Shown here one piece after another: positions 1 through 5,901 of a stretch of 15,051 bases of DNA. The notes beneath the pieces were generated by a model. The model saw nothing but the letters and a program-made list of their open reading frames with translations, did not search any database and was not told where the DNA came from. The position numbers and the translations under genes are program-made. This stretch comes from SZUA-584 sp050943225 (GTDB lineage: Bacteria; Bacillota; Clostridia; Christensenellales; SZUA-584). How positions within the stretch are numbered: position 1 is the first letter of the stretch; the number at the start of each line of letters is the position of its first letter. The stretch is from assembly GCA_050943225.1 (NCBI GenBank), contig JBMNOT010000025.1, positions 1 through 15,051 on the forward strand, in the 5' to 3' direction.

Positions 1-100
1 TCATGCGAGGATTCCTTTCTCTCTGATGTAGTTCTTTTGCAATTACAACTTTATCAGATTTTGGAATCCTTGCTTTTTCTTTTCCCTTAACTGTTACACA
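1..100 (-). other. AT-rich left edge; possible start of another minus-strand gene
   Basis: The 148 nt after amrS are clearly richer in A and T than the rest of the window and hold no complete gene. A minus-strand frame is open from 100 to the edge; it is rich in lysine and uses AT-rich codons unlike its neighbours. Within it, an ATG at 4-2 is preceded by AAAGGA (18-13) with 8-nt spacing, so a gene could start there and leave the window. A weak hairpin with G-U pairs (93-112, minus-strand RNA) has no T-tract. No terminator for the left operon is convincing here. Confidence 0.3.
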
Positions 101-133
101 TCATTGTACAACCTACATATGGAAAAAATTTTG

Positions 134-167
134 GCAGTTGTCTGTATATTAGCAGTTGCCTGTATAG
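134..167. repeat. near-perfect 15-nt direct repeat across the amrS stop codon
   Basis: The plus-strand units GCAGTTGTCTGTATA (134-148) and GCAGTTGCCTGTATA (153-167) differ at one base and are 19 nt apart. On the minus strand they read as the last codons YTGNC, the stop TAA, then in the same frame YTDNC. This looks like a small duplication at the gene end in which the new copy became untranslated, or a stop gained inside a short tandem repeat. Confidence 0.75.
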
Positions 168-976
168 ACGTATTTCAACCGCTTCCGTGCAATATCCGCC
201 AGCGCGTAAACCGTCTCCACTGGCGTCGCGGCGCCGTCCGCCATCCGGTAGCGCGGGAAGAAGCGCGAGATGTGCAGCGGGATATCCTTGCTGACGCCCG
301 ACAGCCATTCGGACAGATCTCGCATCTCATCCTCGCTGTCGTTGCAGCCCGGCACGATTAGCGTGGTCACCTCCACGTGGCATTCCTTTGCAGCGATGGC
401 GATCGTCCGTTTCACCGGCTCGATGTGGCCGTGCAGCGTCCGATAGAAATCTTCCGTGAAGGCTTTGAGGTCAATGTTCATCGCGTCAATCAGCGGCAGC
501 AGCGCGCGCAAAGGCTCTTCGTTGACGTAGCCGTTGGTCACCAGCACGTTTTTGAGGCCGTATTCATGGGCCAGTGCGGCGCAGTCCCGCACGTATTCGT
601 AGCCCACCAGCGGCTCGTTGTAGGTATAGGCGATGCCGATATTGCGGGAGGTCTTCAGCGCCAGCGCCCGCTCTACCAGCTCCTCCGGCGAAACATAAAC
701 GATGCGCGCCCGCTCGCGGCTGCACATCGATATCTCATAGTTCTGGCAGAACGGGCAGCGCAGGTTGCACCCGAAGCTACCCACGGAGAGTATGGTGCTG
801 CCCGGGTAAAATCGGTGCAGCGGCTTTTTTTCGATGGGATCCAGCGCCATGGAGGTAATCAGCCCGTAGTTGTCGCACACCACCGTGCCGGCCTGCGCGC
901 TGCGGGCCCGGCAGAAACCGACCTGCCCTTCCTCCAGTTCGCAGCCCTGGGGGCAGATGCCGCACCTTATCTTCAT
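149..976 (-). CDS. amrS: AmmeMemoRadiSam system radical SAM enzyme
   Basis: This 275-aa radical SAM protein has the cluster-binding motif CxxxCxxC as GCNLRCPFC (Cys70, Cys74, Cys77). A cysteine-rich N-terminus (Cys5, Cys8, Cys12, Cys22) may bind metal or a second cluster. The pattern VGSFGCNLRCPFCQN and the later AYTYNEP fit the AmrS/PflA-activase-like family. The ATG overlaps the upstream stop (ATGA, 973-976), with GAGGTG upstream inside the Memo-AMMECR1 gene, so translation is likely coupled. The protein ends at GNC; some relatives, as I recall, continue with a further C-terminal extension, so the length is at the short end. A near-copy of the last five codons lies directly after the stop. 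Expected role: generate a 5'-deoxyadenosyl radical for a modification involving the Memo/AMMECR1 partner; the substrate is unknown. Confidence 0.95.
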   Translation of the reverse strand: MKIRCGICPQGCELEEGQVGFCRARSAQAGTVVCDNYGLITSMALDPIEKKPLHRFYPGSTILSVGSFGCNLRCPFCQNYEISMCSRERARIVYVSPEELVERALALKTSRNIGIAYTYNEPLVGYEYVRDCAALAHEYGLKNVLVTNGYVNEEPLRALLPLIDAMNIDLKAFTEDFYRTLHGHIEPVKRTIAIAAKECHVEVTTLIVPGCNDSEDEMRDLSEWLSGVSKDIPLHISRFFPRYRMADGAATPVETVYALADIARKRLKYVYTGNC

Positions 977-2358
977 TTGTGGCGCACCACCTCAAAACGC
1001 TCCATCGAGTACGATTCGTCCGGGCGGATGCCCGCTTTCTGCAGCGCGATATCCACCTGCTGCCTGACGGTATCCACGCCCTCCAGATTGGGCAGCAGCA
1101 AGCCGCGCCGGTGCCCTTTGCTCACGATCACGCCGTAACGCTTGGGGTCCAGCTCGTCCATCGACGATATAGGCTCAGGCTCGCTCAGCACGTCCACGCT
1201 GTATACCAGGTACGGAAGCTCTTCCTCTGTCACCGGGTCAAACCGAGGGTCTCCGGTGCCTGCGCTGACGGCATTGTTCATGATCTCTTCCGCGATGGAA
1301 CCCGCCGTAGGCGATATCGTGCCGATGCAGCCGCGCAGCCGCCCGTCCTTCTTCAACGACACAAACACGCCCGCCCGCCGGGCTGTCATCTCTTCCGGCA
1401 AATCATCCGGCATCGCAGCCCTTTTGCCTGTCTTCACATACGTTTCCAGCGACAGTCGCGCCAGCTTCACATAGGCATCCTCGCCTGCCTTCACCGCCGC
1501 CAGCTCCGCGGCACGTTCCTCCTCATAGATCTGGCCGAAACGGCGGTTTTCATCCGGGCCGCCCACGGCATAACCGCACACCGCGTATCCCACGCCAAAC
1601 GGCCCCTCGTAGCTGCGGAAATCCGGCGTCACCGCGCGGCCGTCCAGCGCCCCTGCCATCTCAATGAACGCGCGCAGCCCGCATTCGCCCGCTGCCTCGC
1701 AGAACGATTCGCCCATGCGCAGGAAGGCCATAAAATCGCCCGTCTTCATCGCGTCCGTTACCCGTTTGTCAAACTCCGGCCCCTCGGGCGCATAGCCGTA
1801 AGGCCCGTCCGCCTTCAGCCTGTGCGAAAGATCCCCGCTCGCCACAAACACAATGCGGCGGCCCAGCCTTTTTGCCGCCTGCGCCACCAGCTGGCCGAAC
1901 CGATAGTGCACAATCAGCGGCTGTCCGGACAGCGACACGCGCACCAGCTTATAGTCCTTTATATGCTGCTCGATGAAATACAGCGGCACCAGCGTGCCGT
2001 GGTCCAGCGAGGCATCCTTCTCGCCCAGCGTCCCTGCCCTTAAGTCCGCCTCAAAGGCCAGGTCCGCGATCGCCTCCACCAGCTCCGTATCGTATTCCGT
2101 CTCCACCGACACCTGGGGTGCGCCGAAACGGGCAAAGCTCCCCCGGGCAGAAACCCCCGGCGATATGCGGATGTAGTCCGCATACATCACCGAATGCGGC
2201 GACGCCAGCACGATGGTATCCGGCTTCACTGCGGCAATTTGGCGCGACACGTACTGCATCGCCTCGATCGTTGTTGCGATTTCCCTCTCCTCTCCGCGGC
2301 CCACCGCAGGCACAATCAGCGGCGGGTGCGGCATAATGCACGCATATTCCACAGACAT
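973..2358 (-). CDS. amrB-amrA: fused Memo-AMMECR1 protein (AmmeMemoRadiSam system proteins B and A)
   Basis: This 461-aa protein carries two modules. Residues about 1-265 are a Memo-like domain of the LigB/class III extradiol dioxygenase fold, with His11 (MPHPPLIVP), His120 (LDHGTLVPLYF) and His179 (SGDLSHRL) at positions expected for metal ligands. Residues about 285-458 are an AMMECR1 domain, with the signature LRGCIG (341-346) and a downstream GTGDPRF segment. In many genomes these are separate genes of the AmmeMemoRadiSam system; here they form one polypeptide and the radical SAM partner overlaps the stop by 4 nt. The three parts are conserved together across bacteria and archaea, but the reaction is not something I can name. 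The human homologues MEMO1 and AMMECR1 do not settle it. The gene has its own promoter and a strong ribosome binding site. Domain assignment is confident; function is unknown. Confidence 0.95.
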   Translation of the reverse strand: MSVEYACIMPHPPLIVPAVGRGEEREIATTIEAMQYVSRQIAAVKPDTIVLASPHSVMYADYIRISPGVSARGSFARFGAPQVSVETEYDTELVEAIADLAFEADLRAGTLGEKDASLDHGTLVPLYFIEQHIKDYKLVRVSLSGQPLIVHYRFGQLVAQAAKRLGRRIVFVASGDLSHRLKADGPYGYAPEGPEFDKRVTDAMKTGDFMAFLRMGESFCEAAGECGLRAFIEMAGALDGRAVTPDFRSYEGPFGVGYAVCGYAVGGPDENRRFGQIYEEERAAELAAVKAGEDAYVKLARLSLETYVKTGKRAAMPDDLPEEMTARRAGVFVSLKKDGRLRGCIGTISPTAGSIAEEIMNNAVSAGTGDPRFDPVTEEELPYLVYSVDVLSEPEPISSMDELDPKRYGVIVSKGHRRGLLLPNLEGVDTVRQQVDIALQKAGIRPDESYSMERFEVVRHK

Positions 2359-2367
2359 GTTCTATGC

Positions 2368-2373
2368 CCTCCT
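2368..2373 (-). promoter_or_regulatory. Shine-Dalgarno AGGAGG for the Memo-AMMECR1 gene
   Basis: AGGAGG sits 9 nt before the ATG at 2358-2356 and fixes this start codon. Confidence 0.85.
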
Positions 2374-2391
2374 GTTTTCCCCCTTTTCCTC

Positions 2392-2400
2392 ATTATACCA
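2392..2400 (-). promoter_or_regulatory. extended -10 promoter of the Memo-AMMECR1/radical SAM operon
   Basis: TGGTATAAT is a full TGn extended -10 with consensus TATAAT at 2397-2392, located 33 nt before the ATG at 2358. No good -35 is seen at the usual spacing, which extended -10 promoters tolerate. It lies between the upstream terminator and the gene, so the left block is probably transcribed independently. Confidence 0.7.
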
Positions 2401-2455
2401 CTTTGCCGCGACAAACACACGGGGACAAACATCCCCGCCGCCTGTCAGATAGCCA

Positions 2456-2498
2456 AAATGAAAAAGCCTCACTCCAGACTGCTCAAAAGTGAGGCTTT
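2456..2498 (-). terminator. intrinsic terminator of the NRPS/two-component operon
   Basis: It begins 25 nt after the response-regulator stop. In the minus-strand RNA, AAAGCCTCACT and AGTGAGGCTTT form a perfect 11-bp stem (2498-2488 with 2473-2463) around a 14-nt loop, and the descending arm runs into TTTTTCATTTT. The T-run is on the minus-strand side, consistent with stopping the right-hand operon before the next promoter. Confidence 0.9.
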
Positions 2499-2522
2499 GA
2501 GTCTGTTGGCATTGCCGTCCTG

Positions 2523-4082
2523 TTACATCTGGCCGACTTTAAAGAAGGCGTCTTCCGGCACCGTGGAGGCGAGCATCACCTGCAGCTCCTCGTCGTTGTC
2601 CAGCAGGTCCAGCAGCACGTCCACCACCTGAGGGTCAAACTGCGTGCCCCTGCCCTGTATCAGCTGGCGGCGCGTCTCCTCCAGCGTGAGATGGCGGCGG
2701 TAATGGCGGTCGCTCATCATGGCATCAAACGCGTCAGCCACCGATATGATGCGCGCAAGCGGCTCTATCTGCTCTCCCTTAAGCCCGTCCGGATAGCCGC
2801 GGCCGTCCATGTGCTCGTGGTGGTGCCGCACGATGGGCACGATATCTGCGAACATCGACACCGCGGACAGTATCATGGCACCTTTGATGGGATGGCGCTT
2901 AACCTCCTCGTATTCTTCGGGGGTCAGCGTTTCGCTCTTGAGCAATATGTCGTCCGCCGTGCCGATCTTGCCGATGTCGTGGAACACGCCGGCGATGCGC
3001 AGCTTCTCCAGCTCCTCTTCCGGCAGCCCCATCCGCCTGCCTATTTTTGTGGCGTAGTAGGATACGCGGTCGGAATGGCCGCGCGTGTATTCGTCTTTAG
3101 CGTCCACCGTGAGGCGCAGCACTTCAATGGTGTCCATATAACGCACTTTAAGCTGCGCATAGGTGTTGCTCAGTTCCTCATTTTTAGTATTGACCAGCGA
3201 GTGCAGGAAAGCGTTGTTGATGGACGACGCCGCCTGCCGCGCGTATATCTGCAACAGCTTGATGCCTTCGTCCGTGTCGATACCGCTCACATAAATCGCG
3301 CCGATGGCCGAGTTGTTCTCGTCCCCCAAGGGGAATATCACGCCATCCGTGTGCTTGACGACCGCCATGTCAGTGCGCGCACGCCCGATGGCTTCCAGCA
3401 GCTGGTGGTCCAGCAGCTCCGGAAACGCATCAATATCGACATTGTACCGCCCGATACCCTTGAATATGCTTTTGCGGGCTTCGTCGCCCGGGGTCAATTC
3501 ATTGCTCGGAATGTCGTCCACCAGTATGAAAGCATCTGCGCTGCCTGTCATCGGCAGCAATTGTTTCAATATCTCTTCCAGTATGCTGCCGATAGGCTGC
3601 AGCTGGTATATCTTGGGCACCGAGCCCAGTATGCTTTGCAGGCCGTCGCGGAACTGTTTGATGGTGCGCATCTGCGATATCGATTTGATGCCCGATTCGA
3701 TGAGCAGCTGAAGCTGATCCAGCCGGTCGCTCTTCTCGCAGTAAGCCTGAATATCCAGCGACTTGATGGTGCTGATGGGCGGCGCCAGGTCCTTATGGCC
3801 GGTCAGCAGCAGTATGTAAAGCTCGGAGTTGGTCTTGCGTATCTCCTGCACCACTTCCTCGCCGTGGATGGGCTGCATGAAATAGTCCAGTATCAGCAGG
3901 TCGTAATGCTCGCGCTTCAGCTCTTCCAAAGCCTCCAGCGGGTTGGAAAAACACGCACACCAATAACCATTGCGATTCAGAAGGGCCTGAATGCTATCGA
4001 GTATGCCTTCCTCGTCGTCCACCACCATGATTTTATACTCTTTTGATAGCTCCAACCTCTGGTTCTTACGCAATTTGGTCAT
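2523..4082 (-). CDS. response regulator with HD-GYP output domain (putative c-di-GMP phosphodiesterase)
   Basis: This protein is 519 aa from the ATG at 4082. Residues 15-135 form a receiver: acidic pair Asp22/Asp23, phosphoacceptor Asp66 in LILDYF, Thr94 in LLLTG and Lys117 in YCEKSD. A middle region at about 150-300 resembles a GAF-type sensor, by weak visual resemblance only. Residues about 320-490 form a complete HD-GYP domain: His336, HDIGKIG (His368/Asp369), His397, HHHEHMDGRGYP (420-431) and ISVAD (Asp450). HD-GYP proteins typically hydrolyse cyclic di-GMP (some cleave 3',3'-cGAMP); all expected metal ligands look intact, so an active enzyme is likely. It overlaps the kinase gene by 17 nt and is the last gene before a terminator. 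It has no DNA-binding domain, so the pathway output appears to be second-messenger turnover rather than direct transcription control. A longer in-frame extension upstream to 4226 only shadows the kinase gene. Confidence 0.95.
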   Translation of the reverse strand: MTKLRKNQRLELSKEYKIMVVDDEEGILDSIQALLNRNGYWCACFSNPLEALEELKREHYDLLILDYFMQPIHGEEVVQEIRKTNSELYILLLTGHKDLAPPISTIKSLDIQAYCEKSDRLDQLQLLIESGIKSISQMRTIKQFRDGLQSILGSVPKIYQLQPIGSILEEILKQLLPMTGSADAFILVDDIPSNELTPGDEARKSIFKGIGRYNVDIDAFPELLDHQLLEAIGRARTDMAVVKHTDGVIFPLGDENNSAIGAIYVSGIDTDEGIKLLQIYARQAASSINNAFLHSLVNTKNEELSNTYAQLKVRYMDTIEVLRLTVDAKDEYTRGHSDRVSYYATKIGRRMGLPEEELEKLRIAGVFHDIGKIGTADDILLKSETLTPEEYEEVKRHPIKGAMILSAVSMFADIVPIVRHHHEHMDGRGYPDGLKGEQIEPLARIISVADAFDAMMSDRHYRRHLTLEETRRQLIQGRGTQFDPQVVDVLLDLLDNDEELQVMLASTVPEDAFFKVGQM

Positions 4083-5901
4083 CCTCCGCGGTTGTTTCGG
4101 CCAGCAGCAAAGGCACTTGTATATAGAACTTGGTCCCCTGATCGGGGCTGGATTCAAACCACATATTGCCCCTGAACATCCCCTTGATGGTGCTGTACGA
4201 CATATACAGCCCAAGGCCCGTTCCATACTTGCCCTTTGTCGTCACCATTTCCTTGAACAGGCGGTCCTTTATTTTCTCGTCTATCCCCTTGCCGAAGTCG
4301 CACACCGTGATAAGCAGCGTATTGCCCTCGCGGACCACCTTGAGAATAACTTCGCCGCCCTTGCCCTCGTACGCCTGAATGGCGTTGACGACGATATTGT
4401 CGAGCACCTGTACCATACTGTTCACATCTCCGCCGATGCGCAGGCTGGTATCCGCCTGAATTTCCTCACGGTAACGGCATTTGTTCTTGACGATCTCGTG
4501 CTGCATCAATATCTTGACGCGCTTGAGCATCTCGTCCAGGGTGAACCAGGTAAGGTCGGTATTGGCAAACGTCGTCGCCTGGTCCTTAACGGTTGAGATG
4601 ATTTCGGACATATAGCTCATATGCAGCCTCATGCGGCCCAGCCATTTTTTCATCTCGCCCGCAATTTCGGCATGGTCTTCCGGTGTGACCTCCGGGTCTC
4701 CTATGGACGCCGCATATTCATCTACCAGCCATTCCACCTGGTCGATGCCGCCCGCTACCGACATGATGGGCGTTTTTAAGTTGTGCGCAATGCCGCCGAT
4801 CAGCTGCCCCAGCGACGCCAGGCGCTCGCGCTCCAGCAATATCGCCTGGTTTTCCTGTATCTTGAGCATATCCCTGATATGCTGGGTGATGTTCTTAAAC
4901 AGCAGGATGACCGCAGTGCACCTGTCCCACTGGATAATGGGCGTAAATTCCACGGTATAATACTGCTTGGAGTCTCCCGCATCCACCTCGATATCCTTGA
5001 CCAGCGTGGACTCGGCCTCGGCTGCGCTGAGGATAAGCTCTCTGTATTGGTCTGCGCTCAGGTTGGAACGGTCGGAACTCTTCAAAATTGTATAGAAATT
5101 TTCGCCGCGCTGCAAGCCGGTAATGTAATGGAAATTATCCACATAGGTCTTGTTGAACTCGATGATATTCATATCGGTATCCACCACGATAAAGCCATCG
5201 GAAATACGGTTAATAACGGTCTGCAGCGCGATGGGCGACACCTTGAGAAGATTAAACCGGAACATCGCGAGCAGGTAGAGCAGCAGCATAAACGTAAAAC
5301 CGATGGGGGTGGAATACACGTCAAAACCCGGAACGCCCAGCGTATAACAGATGTTCGGCACCGTGGGAATGATGGTGCCGATAATGATAAGCAGCGCCTG
5401 TATCGAGAAAAGCCCGCGGTTTTTGATCGCCACATAGCACATGTAGATGAAACCGATGGTCAGGCAGATATACGAATAAACCGCATGGAAATAAAAATAT
5501 GCGCCAAATATATTGGGCTCTCCTACTTTCCCGTATTCCAGATAAAACAGGTGGTGGTAATCGTTGGTCCAGGCCATCACCTGGGTGATCAGCGGCACAA
5601 TACAGAGCAACAGATACGGCTTGCTCACATTCTTGCCCGAATAAGCCCGCGCCAGAAGAATCAGGCTTACCGGAACCATACTAATACCAATATAGGTAAT
5701 GTTTTCCCAGAATACTACCATATTCTGGTTGTCGGCAGAGAGGCCGCGGGCCAGCACGCTACCCGACCATATGAACAATTCCACAATGATCAGGATAAAT
5801 ACATAATGGAGCTGTTTTTTATTTTCCAGCAATAACGTGTAGACAAACATGACGATGAGCATCAGGAATGTCACACATATTGCGTAAAACCCAAGACCCA
5901 T
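4066..5901 (-). CDS. membrane sensor histidine kinase (7TM-PAS-HisKA-HATPase)
   Basis: This 611-aa sensor kinase has about seven hydrophobic segments in residues 1-220, matching the HisKA_7TM-type N-terminal module. A PAS-like domain follows at about 225-340 (ISDGFIVVDTDMNIIEFN), then a short helical linker. The dimerisation/phosphoacceptor helix carries HNLKTP with His373, and the ATPase domain shows an N box (VLDNIVVNAIQA, Asn502/Asn506), G1 DFGKGI (535-540) and G2 GTGLGL (560-565). All catalytic motifs are present. The start overlaps the NRPS stop by 1 nt, and the stop lies 17 nt inside the response regulator reading frame that begins at the 4082 ATG, so it is positioned between biosynthesis and output. 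The expected partner is the adjacent receiver/HD-GYP protein. The ligand is unknown; the hydrophobic N-terminal module could suit a lipophilic molecule such as the predicted acyl-peptide, but that is inference. Confidence 0.95.
   Translation of the reverse strand: MGLGFYAICVTFLMLIVMFVYTLLLENKKQLHYVFILIIVELFIWSGSVLARGLSADNQNMVVFWENITYIGISMVPVSLILLARAYSGKNVSKPYLLLCIVPLITQVMAWTNDYHHLFYLEYGKVGEPNIFGAYFYFHAVYSYICLTIGFIYMCYVAIKNRGLFSIQALLIIIGTIIPTVPNICYTLGVPGFDVYSTPIGFTFMLLLYLLAMFRFNLLKVSPIALQTVINRISDGFIVVDTDMNIIEFNKTYVDNFHYITGLQRGENFYTILKSSDRSNLSADQYRELILSAAEAESTLVKDIEVDAGDSKQYYTVEFTPIIQWDRCTAVILLFKNITQHIRDMLKIQENQAILLERERLASLGQLIGGIAHNLKTPIMSVAGGIDQVEWLVDEYAASIGDPEVTPEDHAEIAGEMKKWLGRMRLHMSYMSEIISTVKDQATTFANTDLTWFTLDEMLKRVKILMQHEIVKNKCRYREEIQADTSLRIGGDVNSMVQVLDNIVVNAIQAYEGKGGEVILKVVREGNTLLITVCDFGKGIDEKIKDRLFKEMVTTKGKYGTGLGLYMSYSTIKGMFRGNMWFESSPDQGTKFYIQVPLLLAETTAEDDQIA
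4083..4087 (-). promoter_or_regulatory. Shine-Dalgarno GGAGG that makes the response-regulator start ambiguous
   Basis: GGAGG abuts the ATG at 4082-4080 with no spacer, which is unfavourable for that start. The in-frame TTG at 4073-4071, codon 4 of the same frame, sits 9 nt after it, which is the usual spacing. Translation may therefore start at TTG, giving 516 aa, while still overlapping the kinase 3' end. Confidence 0.5.

Noticed and set aside
1..90. C-terminal end of a plus-strand gene entering from the left
   Set aside because: The frame is open to a TAA at 88-90, but the 29 residues are Leu/Phe/Ser-rich without any recognisable pattern, and the opposite strand offers a ribosome binding site with a start codon.
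93..112. Hairpin downstream of the radical SAM gene as an intrinsic terminator
   Set aside because: The stem needs two G-U pairs, forms only in the minus-strand RNA and is not followed by a T-tract.
377..2043. Long plus-strand open frames opposite the radical SAM and Memo-AMMECR1 genes
   Set aside because: They lie entirely antisense to well-supported genes, have no recognisable motifs, and are the expected result of GC-rich codon use on the other strand.
4083..4226. 48-residue N-terminal extension of the response regulator
   Set aside because: The extension is Cys/Pro/Arg-rich, has no receiver-like sequence and lies wholly inside the kinase catalytic domain gene; the receiver fold starts after the 4082 ATG.
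2691..5835. Plus-strand open frames of about 450 and 350 codons opposite the two-component genes
   Set aside because: The minus-strand frames carry complete receiver, HD-GYP and kinase motifs; the plus-strand translations are His/Arg/Gln-rich mirror products without domains or ribosome binding sites.
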